64,000 nt of DNA from Triticum aestivum. Taxonomy: Eukaryota > Streptophyta > Magnoliopsida > Poales > Poaceae. The notes below the pieces were generated by a model. It ran no database searches. It was not told the origin of the DNA and saw only the letters and a list, made by a program, of their open reading frames with translations. The stretch lies in contig NC_057814.1 of NCBI RefSeq assembly GCF_018294505.1, positions 41,997,725-42,061,724 of the forward strand. Reading direction: 5' to 3'. Positions 18,869 to 30,573 of the stretch are shown piece after piece (within the stretch, counting starts at the first letter, position 1; every line of letters begins with the position of its first letter). The position numbers were made by a program, and so were the translations under genes.

Positions 18869-20990
18869 CAGCCAGGAACCGTCGCATGCCTACAGCGCAT
18901 CATGGGCACCCGCATGGGATTCGCTCGACCGGCCACCTCTGACCGTCCGTACAGGTTTCACCCTGGCCGCGCTGCCCTCCCCACCCAGTCTATGCTGCCG
19001 TGGAACCAGCAAGAACTCTTGCCGCCTCCCCGTGGTAGAGCCCCTCAGCCTTCCTGCCGTTTCTCCCGTCATGGAGCGCAGTGAGTTGGTCGGCATGGCG
19101 TGTGTGAAATGGGAGAAGAAGAAAATGGCTCTTTGAAGTAAGGATATCTAATTTTTCTTATGTTGTGTCAACATCATTATAGCCGGAAGCTTGTGGGAGT
19201 TTATTTCAATTGGCAAGGTAAGCGCCTCTATCATTGGCTTCAGTGTTCCTGTCAGCAAGGTAAATGGGATTCTTTTCTAATTATTGAATCTAAAGGCCAC
19301 TGTTATTATTGATATATACTCCACTTGGCCGTGAATCAATACGACATCACACATTAGAATTGGACGATTTGCCCTACTGCATTTCACTCATATCTGTGCA
19401 TTGGGTTTTGTTCATAGATTTTTGATATATATACTTACAGGAGCAGCGCACTGGTCCATCTTTTTGTGTCTTTTATCTGTTGATCATCCATTGTTGTGTT
19501 AATTAAAGCAGAGCATTACAGAGTTCTCTCCTAAAGGTACGACATTCCAAATCATATTCCGGTTTGACATTAACAATATATGTTCATTCCCTATTGTTGT
19601 GACCTCCATGGTAATCATTGCAACCTAATTCTAGCATATAATCACTGGTTATCTATGTTCTGTATTTTGCATCACTAGCTGGAAATAGTTCAATATGTCA
19701 ATTCACTGACTTTTCTTGCTATGTTCATATGTAAATTTCCGTCTAATATATTCATTTTTCTTTTTTTTATCGGTGCAGACTCATGATATTCCATTTTTCT
19801 AAATGTGACCATCGATTGCCCAACGAGCAGTAAAGTGGGTATTCTAACCTTCCTCTTTTCTAGATCTGACATTTCTAAGTAATGTTCCCTTTTTACTATT
19901 GTCAAAGTGAGACATTTCTTAATGAACTCTTTAAAGAGCCACAACAAGGAAGGCATTTTCCTTTGCCACGAGGCCCATGCCAATCAATGTGCCATCAACT
20001 CTATGACCATGTATGTTTTTATTTTTTGTGCCCTTTCACTGTCTTTCGGCGAGTGATCGTTCTGTCTCACTGCAGCATTTTACATTCATCTATGCTGAAA
20101 ATAAATGTAAAATGCAATAGTGGGATGAATTCTTGCCCCACTATGCTAGGTGACACATCTGTCCTTTTCCACCATGTCATGATGTCATGTGATCCATCTT
20201 TTGTAGGGAATAATAATCCATCTATTGCTCTATGATATAAAGTCAAGCTTTTTTATTCTTAGTTATGAGCTTTATCCCCTAACATTTATTGTTGCTTATC
20301 CGACAGTGCTCCTAGTTCCATGTTGTGACTTAGTCATTGGTGGACATACTAAGAGGAGTAATAACTATGTAGCCAATTTGTATAGCTCAATTCCTTGAAA
20401 TCTTTGATAAACTAGTGCTACCAAACTTGCATGACCGAGGATTATCAACAATTTGTTTATGTTCATGTTCTGGTGGGATATGAACAACTTTTCTTTAGAT
20501 CTAGATGGTCATGTTGAGAAATATAGTTGTACCTTCTTGAAATAATAGGACTTCCTTAATTTGCCTTGAAATATTATGACTTTCTTTTGACTGCATGGAG
20601 AAGAGGGCATCAAAATAATAGGAGAGATAAAGATTGTTAAAGAAGTTATATATCGATAGGCCATTCGAGATGGAAATGGCCATTATGTGTGGTCTATTTG
20701 GGAAACATGTAATGGCAACATCTTGATAATGTATTTCCAAACTTCGATTGATGGAGAATTCAGGTTGTTCACGCCTACAAGTAAAACGGAATCCAGGGAT
20801 AGGAAATCCATTTGCTTTGCTACATGGTTATGTTGTGGTGGAGTGTATTCTTCCCCCTACTCGGAACTTAACTACATGACAACAAAGAGCACCCTAATCA
20901 TGAAAATTGCCACTATACTATAATCATGAAATCATTAGTGCTACATTTTCAACCATACATTTTCGCAGCAACGCGCCGGGAATTGTCTAG
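18869..20990. other. Right part of Helitron, no gene recognised
   Basis: A G/C-rich 200-bp piece after the CACTA target duplication, then 1.9 kb of A/T-rich DNA without a credible frame. Short ORFs lack family motifs. It ends with the Helitron 3' terminus. Confidence 0.5.
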
Positions 20991-21862
20991 TAGTTTATAA
21001 AACACAGCCATCTGTGATCACTTTCAATTGATGATGAACATTGAGTACTTCAAACTAGAACTGCCCCGATACTCCGGTTGATGGCAATCAAATAGGAGTG
21101 CCACCGTACTCGGCTGACCGTCCGGTGCGTCGGCAGTCTTGGGGCACGACTATACACGGCGCTGTGTTTGGAGAACTCGAGTTCCTTCATCAAGAGTTGC
21201 ATTGCATCGTCAAAGGTTACAGGTTCACCGACAAGGACATACTGGCCACTTGGATAGGCAGAGGGATCCAGCTACTTCGTGGAAGGGAACATCCTCTGTA
21301 CAAGTATGGGTGGGGCTGCAAATGTTGGCAAGGTTGGATCGGATATTCATTTTTCTTAATTCGTTTTGTGTTTTGAATTTGATTAAAAAATCAATGCAAA
21401 CCAATTCAGAAAAAGTTTACAAAATCCAGTAAATCCAAATATAATATTTAGGACTTAAGGAATAAAATCGAGCCCGATTGTTAAATAAAATAACTATATT
21501 AATTTTGCAAACTATATTTTGGGCCTTATGAATATCCTCTAAAAGAATTTCGGTTTCTAAATAATTCCAAAATGTTTTGAAACTACAAATAAAATCCAAA
21601 GCTTAAAATTCTAGTCAATTAGAGGAAGTCAAGCAACACAACTAAATTTTTAATTCACCCTATTCAAATAACTGAAGATATTTTGGTGATACCATATATT
21701 AATCAACCTGTGATAATTTTTTCATTAAATACTTACGTTTCACGTACTACATAAATTCCTCAAACCATTAAGCTGCTAACTTAACATAATTTGTGCTTGT
21801 GGTGCCGTAACAATGTTTCATAGCAACATCTGTGTTTTCCCGCAGCGCGTGAAATCGTCTAG
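20991..21862 (+). mobile_element. Probable second Helitron 3' segment with a genic-looking fragment
   Basis: It ends CGCAGCGCGTGAAATCGTCTAG|T at 21862/21863, a Helitron-like 3' terminus. The 5' end is not identified and may lie left of the Helitron at 7424. The sequence at 21047-21340 has higher G/C and an open frame. Confidence 0.4.
21098..21376 (+). pseudogene. Unrecognised coding-like fragment
   Basis: An open frame of about 90 codons, also open upstream to about 21068, includes GELEFLHQELHCIVKGY, FTDKDILATWIGRGIQLL and YGWGCKC. Codon composition and G/C content stand out from the A/T-rich surroundings. I do not recognise the family. The sequence turns A/T-rich after a possible GT near 21330, so it may be an exon of a gene captured by a Helitron. 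No start in good context and no neighbours. Confidence 0.35.
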
Positions 21863-22462
21863 TTCAGAAGCGCGTTTACCAATTTGAAAGGACACGTATC
21901 AACCAAGTTCAAATAAATGATAGCTCATGCCCTTGTTGTACATCATTGGACTCTTCCATTATTTATGAAGACCTTCCGAGTTCAAATTTGACGAAATTTG
22001 TCCGATATAAATGTTATGAGCAATCAAATAATGCGCAGATAAATCATCTCTATAAATACGACCACCGATGGATTGTGTTCTCTATGGTTCATGACTAGGA
22101 CACAGCCCATTGACTCTCAACAGCTTTCTCTCCTATACCAGCCCTTAGAGCAACTCCAACAGGCCGACCCAACCGGACGGCGATTTCGTCCGCTTTTTGT
22201 CCGTTTGGGTCGGCCGCCCGCCCGGCGTCCGCCTTGTTTTTGATATGGGTCGGCAGCGCGCCCAACGCGCCGACCCATATGTGTAGGCGTGGCCGGCTGG
22301 CCGCCCAATTTTACATTGATTTGCATTCAAACATATTGTGAAATGAAAATGTTAAAACAAGCCAAATAGTCTGGCCGCCCAAATAAATAGTATAGTTTTA
22401 CAAGCCAAATACAAATAAAAATGTTTCACATAGTTTTGCAAACGAATAAAAGAAGATACAAT

Positions 22463-23770
22463 CTATTGGTTGCCAACATGAGTCCACATATGCTCAACCA
22501 AATCATTTTGCAGTTGCACGTGAGTTTCCCAATCACGCATGTCTTCATGAAACTGAGTGAACTGCTCAAATGTTGCCGCTACTCCATGCTCGGGCACAAC
22601 ATTCTCACCCTGAAACTGAAAGCCTTGATCGTACAGACGTTCCGGGTGCTCGTCTTCTACGGTCATATTGTGCATGATCACACAAGCAGTCATCACCTCC
22701 CATAGTTTCTGCGTGCTTCAAGTATTAGCAGGATACCGAACGACACCCCATCGAGATTGCAAAACACCAAAGGCACGCTCGACATCCTTCCTAGCACTCT
22801 CTTGCTCTTGGGCAAATCTTTTCGTTTTCTCTCTGACAGGGTTGGGTATTGTCTTGACAATAGTGGTCCATTGAGGATAGATACCGTCACCCAAATAGTA
22901 CCCTTTGTCGTAGTTGTGGTCGTTGACAGTAAAGTTCACGGGTGGGCTGTTGCCTTCTGCAAGCCTAGCAAACACAGGCGAGCGCTGAAGCACGTTGATA
23001 TCATTGTGTGATCCAGCCATGCCAAAGAAAGAGTGCCAGATCCGGAGATCTTGAGACGCCACGACCTCTAGTATGACAGTGCAAGCCCTGACATGTCTCT
23101 TATACTGCCCTTGCCAAGCAGAAGGGCAGTTCTTCCACTCCCAGTGCATGCAGTGTATGCTTCCAAGCATCCCCGGGAAGCCCCTGCTGACATTCATCGC
23201 CAGCAAACGGGCTGTATCTTCAGCTGTCGGCTCTCTCAAGTACTCAGGGCCAAACACAGCAATCACAGCCTTGCAGAACTTATACAGGGACTCTAGGCAT
23301 ATAGACTCGCTCATACGGACGTACTCGTCAATGAGATCACCGGGGACTCCGTATGCAAGCATTCGGATGGCGGCAGTGCATTTCTGATAAGAGGAGAAAC
23401 CAATCTTGCCGACGACATCGTCTTTGCACTCGAAGTAGTCATCATAGCCGACCACTCCCTCTCTAATACGGTTGAAAACATGCCTACTCATACGGAACCG
23501 GCGGCGGAATTTGTGATGTTTGAACAACGGGTTTGTTGTATCAAAGTAGTCCTTCCAGAGAAGGAAATGCCCGCTCTCTCGGTTGCGATTCAACGCCGGA
23601 AGGTGGCCCGGAATGGAGCCACGAAACGACGGCCGCTGACTATTGAGGTGGTGATGGACCAACACGGTAGCCAATATCTCCTCCTCCTCGTCGGACGACG
23701 AATCGTCGGAGTCGCAAAGGAAATTGTGGAAAAAGAACTCGTCGGCGGAGTCCATCTCGTACCTTGGCAA
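22463..23770 (-). pseudogene. HARBI1-like Harbinger transposase (copy 2), in-frame stop and catalytic Asp lost
   Basis: The minus strand reads 435 codons from MPRYEMDSADEF to VEHMWTHVGNQ with a single in-frame TGA at 22718-22720 (after VRYPANT), where relatives probably have Trp. Features in order: acidic N-terminus; FNRIREGV; helix region to VFGPEYLRE; DDE core. The first catalytic Asp should sit in GSIDCMHW but reads GSIHCMHW. The second Asp is in SHNDINVL and the Glu in KDVERAF. The C-terminal IMHNM and FHEDMRDW segments continue in the same frame after the stop. Length and order match full HARBI1-type transposases. Two separate lesions predict an inactive enzyme. Confidence 0.9.
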
Positions 23771-23779
23771 ACTGTCGAA

Positions 23780-24280
23780 TAGCTTGCGGGCGTCGACGAA
23801 GGAGACGGCCGGCTAGGGGAGTCGCGGCGCCCACATACCAGCTAGCTGCCCTGCCGGCGTCCGACGAGTGTGACGGCGTGCGAGGAGCGTGCCGGTCGGA
23901 TGTGGCAGGGGCGGCGAGGCGGCTTCTTGGTCGTGGGCGGCTCTGCGGTGGGAAGCAGTTTGCTCCCCGACGGCAAAACGGCGGCGGAGGGCGACGGGGG
24001 GAGGGGGCGGCGTTGCTGGGCGGATGTGGAGGCGGCGGCAGCTAGAAGAGTCGCCGGAAAAAATGGGCGGCGGCCTTGGCGACGGAGGAGGCAGGAGGGT
24101 TGCTTTGTTGGCCGCAGGGTGAGACGGGAGGCCAATGTGCCACAGACCAGCAGGCCCGGGGACAGGAGTAGGTGAGCGCGCAAGCGTCCGTCGCGTGTCC
24201 GTGCCGATGCAAATCAGGCTCAAAAATGGGCCGGGAATAGGTAGCCCGCGGACGAAATGGGTCGCCCCATTGGAGTTGCT
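23780..24280. other. G/C-rich 5' region of Harbinger 2
   Basis: About 500 bases of GGC/GCC-rich sequence between the transposase start and the right terminal repeat. Open frames on both strands are compositional. No Myb-like helix pattern was found. Confidence 0.5.
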
Positions 24281-24560
24281 CTTAGCAAAACTATTGCAAG
24301 AAAAAAAGTGTGCTTGCTTGAGAATATGAGACATCGGGATTTGAGTGCTCAGTATTAACTGAAAACCAGGTACCTCTGCTCAGGCGTACAGGCGGACGTG
24401 TCTAAGTTGTCAGTATGTAATTTCCCAAGCAAGACACAGTTCTGCAACAACCTTGGCCACAACCACGCCTTGCCCATCTGGGCGAGCAAAACGTGGTTCT
24501 TCAAGTGCCATGGACAGAACCAGGCACGCGAGCAAAACACAGTTCTCCAACACCCTCGAC

Positions 24561-25400
24561 TTGAAGTACCTGCACGGATAGAGGCCGACGTTGCAGACAC
24601 GTCCACAACCTACTGTGCTGAACTATTACCTTGAGCAAGGGTGCTGAAGGAGATCAAGTGCTTCTTGGTTTCAGGTAGTTGCCACGGCGGTGGTAGAGCT
24701 GGTGGCTATAGTGCACAATGAAGCTCAGTAATGCTCTGATCCAGGACAGTGTTTTGTCTCTTCATTGATATCATTTCCAGGCTTCCAGTGAAAGCGCTTC
24801 TAACCAAATTTTCTAGGACCGATGACCTCCAAGTTCCAACCTACTGTATGAACCTTATTCCAGCTGACTAAACATGCAACCTCCATGCAATTTGTCTCTA
24901 CCGTAGATATGAAGATCATCAATTTCCTTTATTACCGAGGAGCCCAAACAGATTAATTTTAATTAACATAGATAAATCAGGATGGACGAGAGCACAGTGT
25001 TGGCAAAACATGAGCCGTCCGCTACAATTTGGTCGCAAGTTTATTCTAGACAGGCTGCAGGTTAGCCTTTGCGGTGTTCTTGTATGCAATAACAGCCCTA
25101 AATATCTCTAGGGGTATTTTTTAACTAGAGTGGAACCTATAAAAAATGCAATATTATCTTTGTCAGACCTGCATGACAATTTAATTTGAGTTTTGTTGAT
25201 TTTGTACACTAGTGTCTAATTCACACATTTGTTTCTTTGTGATGAGATCGTTGCAGGGTAGTATTCCGTTTGTAATGCAAGTACCCAAGATGCACCATGC
25301 CATGCATGATGAAAATGTTGCCTAGCACAGAAGCTTCATTTACACGAGCTCCAAAAAGTCCAGGAGAGAAAATAAAAGTGATCCCGGATAAGAACCACAT
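24561..25400. other. No gene recognised
   Basis: A/T-rich sequence without a convincing frame, repeat or terminal structure. Confidence 0.4.
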
Positions 25401-25405
25401 GCTCC

Positions 25406-27114
25406 TGTTGGGGAACCACATGCTCTTGTTGGGGAACGCAAGATCTATCTATGTGATGCATAGCAACGAGCGGGAGAGTTTGTCCACGTACCCTCGTAGA
25501 GCGAAAGCGGAAGCGTTAAGTAACGCGGTTGATGTAGTCGAACGTCTTCGCGATCCAACCGATCAAGTACCGAACGCACGGCACCTCCGCGATCTGCACA
25601 CGTTCAACTCGGTAACGTCCCTCGAACTCTTGTTCCAGCTGAGGCCGAGGGAGAGTTTCGTCAGCACGACGGCGTGATGACGGTGATGATGAAGTTACCG
25701 ACGCAGGGCTTCGCCTAAGCACTACAACGATATGACCGAGGTGGAAATCTGTGAAGGGGGGCACCGCACACGGCTAAACAATCAACTTGTGTGTCTTTGG
25801 GGTGCCCCCTCCCCCGTATATAAAGGAGTGGAGGAGGGGAGGGCCGGCCTCCTATGGTGCGCCCCAAGGGGGGATTCCTACTCCTACTAGGAGTAGGTTT
25901 CCCCCCTTTCCTAGTCCAACTAGGAGGGGGAAGGAAGGGAAGAGGGAGAGAAGGAAAGGGGGGCCGGCCCCACTCCCCAATTCGGATTGGGCTTGGGGGC
26001 GCGCCCCTCCACTTGGCCGCCTCCTCCTCTCTTCCACTAAAACCCATTAAGGCCCATTAACTCCCCGGGGGGTTCCGGTAACCCCCCGGTACTCCGGAAA
26101 ATGCTCGAACCTATCCGAAACCTTTCCGGTGTCCAAACATAGCCTTCCAATATATCAATCTTTATGTCTCGACCATTTCGAGACTCCTCGTCATGTCCGT
26201 GATCACATCCGGGACTCCGAACAACCTTCGGTACATCAAAACACATAAACTCATAATACCGATCGTCATCGAACGTTAAGCGTGCGGACCCTACAGGTTC
26301 GAGAACTATGTAGACATGACCGAGACTCATCTCCGGTCAATAACCAATAGCGAAACCTGGATGCTCATATTGGCTCCCACATATTCTAAGAAGATCTTTA
26401 TCGGTCAAACCGCATAACAACATACATTGTTCCTTTTGTCATCGGTATGTTACTTGCCCGAGATTCGATCGTCGGTATCTCAATACCTAGTTCAATCTCG
26501 TTACCAGCAAGTCTCTTTACTTGTTCCGTAATGCATCATCCCGCAACTAAGTCATTAGTCACATTGCTTGCAAGGCTTATAGTGATGTGCATTACCGAGA
26601 GGCCCAGAGATACCTCTCCGGCAATCGGAGTGACAAATCCTAATCTCGATCTATGCCAACTCAACAAACACCATCGGAGACACCTGTAGAGCATCTTTAT
26701 AATCACCCAGTTATGTTGTGACGTTTGATAGCACACTAAGTGTTTCTCCGGTATTCAGGAGTTGCATAATCTCATAGTCATAGGAACATGTATAAGTCAT
26801 GAAGAAAGCAATAGCAATAAACTAAACGATCATAGTGCTAAGCTAACGAATGGGTCAAGTCAATTACATCATTCTCTAACGATGTGATCCCATTCATCAA
26901 AGACAACTCATGTCCATGGCTAGGAAACTTAACCATCTTTGATTAACGAGCTAGTCAAGTAGAGGCATACTAGTGACACTCTGTTTGTCTATGTATTCAC
27001 ACATGTACTAAGTTTCCGGTTAATACAATTCTAGCATTAATAATAAACATTTATCATGATATAAGGAAATGTAAATAACAACTTTATTATTGCCTCTAGG
27101 GCATATTTCCTTCA
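25406..27114. mobile_element. Angela/WIS-type copia solo LTR 1, TSD GCTCC
   Basis: The sequence begins TGTTGGGGAAC and ends CTCTAGGGCATATTTCCTTCA-like at 27114, the characteristic ends of the Triticeae Angela/WIS/BARE LTR. Length is about 1.7 kb. GCTCC duplications lie at 25401-25405 and 27115-27119. The 5' junction is duplicated: 21 bases covering host ACCACATGCTC and LTR TGTTGGGGA occur twice, so the LTR proper may start at 25427. There is no internal domain, so it is a solo LTR from recombination between two LTRs. Confidence 0.92.
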
Positions 27115-27348
27115 GCTCCCTCGCATGCACAATGAATAATATGTGGCCATTATTTATTAGAACATTATTATAGCGTCAAAAGATAAAACAAATTGTGGAA
27201 CGGCCTACATCTCAACTTTATGGAATCTTATGGTCTTGTGCTTGGTCATGGTTGTACCGAGCTGGGCCGGGTGTAGCCTCTGGATGGGGTAGTGCGGGGT
27301 TTTAGGAGACGAGATATAAGTAGCTCTTTATTGAGAGTGTGTGCTTCG
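27115..27348. other. Spacer, no gene recognised
   Basis: Short A/T-rich stretch between the solo LTR and a MITE. Confidence 0.4.
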
Positions 27349-27525
27349 CAGGGGCGGACCCATGTTCATGGGAGTGGGGGCCTAGGACCCCACTCAAAAT
27401 ATGAAACTTCAGTGATATCTCTTTGAAATATCAGAAAAAATTGCCAAAACTATGTGAATTTGTACAAAGTGTGGCCCCACTCCTATAGTTGCCGCCACTT
27501 AGAATAGCTTCTAGGTCCACCCCTG
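27349..27525. mobile_element. hAT-like MITE, about 177 bp
   Basis: Ends are CAGGGGCGGACC and its imperfect complement (GGTCCACCCCTG). Flanking 8-mers GTGCTTCG and GCACTTTG agree at 5 of 8 positions, as expected for an old hAT target duplication. Confidence 0.6.
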
Positions 27526-28771
27526 GCACTTTGGGCATTGGGACAATGCGCCTGTATCCTTTTGGTACATATATCTATCGCGTTTGGAACTCGATTTCGG
27601 TCGCCCATTAGCTATACTGTGTCCCCTCTCTCAGCGTCATCACTATCGACCACTTCTCCTCGTCTATCCCTTCTCCCATGCCAGACACTCCAATCGTGAC
27701 GAGGCCATGTCATGCACCTTCGTCACCGGCCTGCAATGGAAAGTGCTGATCGAGGGGGTGCTAGGGTTCCCGGCCTGATCCTAGACATGCCACGGCGCCA
27801 GGTCCGGATGCAGCACAAGGACGAGGGGATGAAGGAGAACTCTCAGACGGATCCGGTGGCGCCGCCGCCCGTGCATACATTCGTTGCTGATTCTACTCCG
27901 GAAAGTGGCATGGAGAAGTCGCGGAGGTCTATCGGGACCAGATCCTCCTGTTCTTCAATTTTTTATGTGATATTTTTTTCATTCATGTTCTTTACGAATT
28001 GATCAGGTCAAAACTGCCCGATTTGGGGGGGGGGGGGGGGGGGGGGGGCTTCCATCATGTGTGTATGCATTTCCGGCATTTTCTTCTTCTTTTTGCAAGG
28101 TAAAATACACATTTCAGGCAGTTGGCCAAAAGGATGGCAGAGTTGATGATTGAATAAGCTATTATGCAAATGTCGTTGGGTATTTTTCGGTCACTGGGCG
28201 TCCATGAGGTATATAACACATGCAATGCCGGCATGACCAATCTGAATTGTTCTAGGAATGCTCTCTGTGCCACAGAGTCGGGATGCCGTTCTGGCACGGT
28301 CTTTTTTCTGTTCATCAATTGATATTCGTCTTTATTGTGCCTTCGTGTGTGTGTGCGCGCGCGCGCACGGTTTGAACTTGTGTTAGACCTTGTGGCTGTG
28401 GTGGTTTCTTTATTTATAAAGCGGGGCGAAAGCCTTTTGGTATGTGGACAGGGGCCGGATTTGCAATGTCCGGCTGTAGATGATTATTATGGGGCTAGAA
28501 AGATATAAGAAAGTGTGGAACTACCTACATGTGAACCTAGGCAAACCATGTTATAAAATATAGATGCAGTGGCATGGAGCATACCTGATACTGCCAAACT
28601 GCCACCTACAATAGTTCCAAAATTAAAGAGAGGAACCGAAGAGAGATAAATCACGTTGATTGCCATGGTTCCGACCTTGATCTTGCATGCGAGCCAAATA
28701 GAAACTCGTGGCACTGAGAGTGAGAGGCGTGGGGAAATAGTTGGGTGCAGCTCAGCAGGATGAAGCTTTTT
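27526..28771. other. No intact gene; homopolymer and dinucleotide runs
   Basis: A G/C-richer piece at 27590-27960 has short frames, none recognised. A 24-base G run lies at 28025-28048 and a TG/CG run near 28347-28368. Confidence 0.4.
28025..28048 (+). repeat. 24-base poly-G run
   Basis: Uninterrupted G. Length may be unreliable in any assembly. Confidence 0.85.
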
Positions 28772-29232
28772 CTTAGGCATTGTTGTTCTGAGTTAGGCTG
28801 AGTGTAACCTTTGGTTTGGGCTGCTATGTTTCTTTCTTTCACTTCTAAGCGCACTTTGTGAGCTCATGGCTGAGATTTGTGAGGTTATCGTAGCCACAAG
28901 TGTCTGGATTTAGATCCGTCTACCACGAGCATAATAAATATGAAAACAAGGACAAGGAAGCCATCGGCCGGTGAGCTCACTAACCTTCCTAGACAGGATC
29001 GGTATGGGAGCCCACGCCTACCATCAGGTCATGCTGGGCGAAAATGACCAAACCCTCGCGGGATGTAAAACGCTCTGGCAATGTCCGCAACATTTTGTGC
29101 ACTGAACATGGCACCCTCATTGGTCATCGCTCCAATGTAGCAAGATGGTTAGGTCTCCGCTGTAAGCTTTTTCATCGTAGTTGAAGGTGAGGTAGCGTGT
29201 GAAGTAGTAGGAGTGGCAAAGGGCACGCGAGA
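28772..29232 (+). repeat. Duplicated block D1 (partner at 55755-55902)
   Basis: CTTAGGCATTG(T/C)TGTTCTG and GAGTTAGGCTGAGTGTAAC, then CAAGATGGTTAGGTC and GAGTGGCAAAGGGC, occur in the same order at 55755-55902. That copy lacks about 0.28 kb and a further short piece present here. No coding function is evident. Confidence 0.65.
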
Positions 29233-29559
29233 GGGTTAAGAGGCTTTTTACAGTACATCATAGTATGTTTTAAGGTGCAGTATTACGTTTAGGTTGAGAG
29301 CAACTTGGTAATGTATCGTTGCATGACCTCGTCTCCTCCAGTCGCACGGCCGCAGCTGATTGGAACTCTTCCCAACCACACGGCCGGGGCCGCAATGTGC
29401 TGCCGTCAGGGTTTTGGGTACTGGGCGGAAAATTCAGATACCACCCGGTATCAGGGTTTCTGGCTACCCCATGAGAAAGCTGGGTACAAAGCAAAACAAT
29501 TCATTTCTTCTGGAAATTTTCAATTTGAGCGGCAACGGTATGGTCCATTATAAGTACTA

Positions 29560-30050
29560 GCTTATATACAAAAGTTGACATATGTAAATCTTGTGTTCAG
29601 AAAATGTTAAGTGTATATAGAATTTTTTTTTTCCGAAGTATAAGAAAAATGTACTAAAATTTGTACAATGTGTATGGGAAAAAGTAGAAATCAAAAAGTA
29701 CAATATGTTTTCGACTTTTTTGACAAATGTTAATCATGCACTAATTTTTTTTAAGTGTGTACAAAAAATGTATAAAATAAATGTACAGTGCGCATGGAAA
29801 AAAGTAGTAATCAAATATACTATAGTTTTTCTATATTTTCTGAAAAATGTTAAGTGTATATTGAACAAATGTTGACGTGTACAAAAATTGTACAATGCGT
29901 ATAGAAAAAAGTAGAAATAAAAAATATGTTTTCAATTTGTTTGGAAAAATGTAAATAATGCAGTTCAAAAATGTAAAATGAGTACTGAAAAATATATCCA
30001 TTGTATACATATATGTACAATGTGTATGAAAAAAGTGGACATCAGAGCCC
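29560..30050. repeat. Degenerate tandem units of about 115 bp
   Basis: TGTACAATG(T/C)GTATGGAAAAA-type motifs followed by AGTAGAAATCAAA recur near 29668, 29785, 29888 and 30015. No gene. Confidence 0.55.
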
Positions 30051-30278
30051 AATTATTATTAGCCGTTTTGTTGTTGAGCCCAGCCCAAAAGCAGAACTAT
30101 CTTCTTTTTAGGGTAAAGCAGCACTATATCATCACAGCTAGGGATGGCAATGGGTACCCATTACCTGCGTACCTTGTGGGTAAAAACACTATTAGGGTAA
30201 GGGTATGGGACAAAAAATTACCCATGGATACTTAAATGGGAAAATATCATACCCATCGGGTAGAGAGGGTACGGGTAT

Positions 30279-30556
30279 CACTAGTAGAAAAGAGGGCTTT
30301 GGTTCAGGCCGGGTCAACCCATTAGTCCCGGTTCAGTCCAGAACCGGGACCGGTCCCGATTTGTGAGGCCAGGGGCCTGCCGGGCCTTGTGGGGGCATTG
30401 GTCCCGGTTCGTCTGGCCCCTTTGGTCCCGGTTGGTGGGACGAACCGGGACCAATGGGCCTCGCTCCTGGCCCACCACCATTGGTCCCGGTGGTGGCTTG
30501 AACCGGGACCACAGGCTGCCCTTTAGTCCCGGTTCATGCGACGAACCGGGACCAAT
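30279..30556. repeat. CACTA2 left terminal and subterminal inverted motifs
   Basis: Many copies of TTGGTCCCGGTT and AACCGGGACCAA arranged as hairpins, ending directly before the TNP2-side TATA box. Confidence 0.85.
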
Positions 30557-30563
30557 GAGGTGC

Positions 30564-30573
30564 CTATATATAC
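30564..30573 (+). promoter_or_regulatory. TATA box of the CACTA2 left promoter
   Basis: CTATATATAC followed by a G/C-rich leader. A probable leader exon ends CACCGTG|GTGAGCC at about 30840. Confidence 0.6.

Larger units (their letters stand above)
7424..20990 (+). mobile_element. Non-autonomous Helitron split by CACTA1
   Basis: The 5' end is A|TCCTATATACTTAAG at 7423/7424, like other Triticeae Helitron starts. The 3' end is AACGCGCCGGGAATTGTCTAG|T at 20990/20991. Subtracting CACTA1 and one TSD copy leaves about 2.7 kb of Helitron. The 3' hairpin is weak. There is no RepHel gene. G/C-rich pieces next to the CACTA insertion (7790-7989 and 18869-19080) look like captured genic DNA. Confidence 0.65.
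22148..24281 (-). mobile_element. PIF/Harbinger DNA transposon 2, 2134 bp, TSD TTA
   Basis: Terminal inverted repeats start GAGCAACTCCAA on both ends (22148 and, complemented, 24281), continuing into a looser CGACCCA and TTTCGTCCGC. The 3-bp duplication TTA lies at 22145-22147 and 24282-24284, the family's target. Copy A has the same host sequence with one TTA and no insert. It encodes only a transposase; no Myb-like second ORF is visible in the 0.5 kb upstream, so it could not move alone even if the transposase were intact. Confidence 0.95.
21864..24560 (+). repeat. Low-copy duplicated segment, copy B (with Harbinger inserted)
   Basis: Matches copy A (5745-6420) on both sides of the Harbinger at 22148-24281. 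Left: CCCTTGTTGTA, TATA region CTATAAATACGACC at 22050, ACAGCCCATTGA. Right: ATTGCAAGAAAAAAA, GAGAATATGAGACATCGGGA, GGCGGACGTGTC. Beyond the shared part it continues with repeated phrases of the kind GCAAAAC(A/G)(C/T)(A/G)GTTCT. No intact frame is recognised. Confidence 0.75.
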
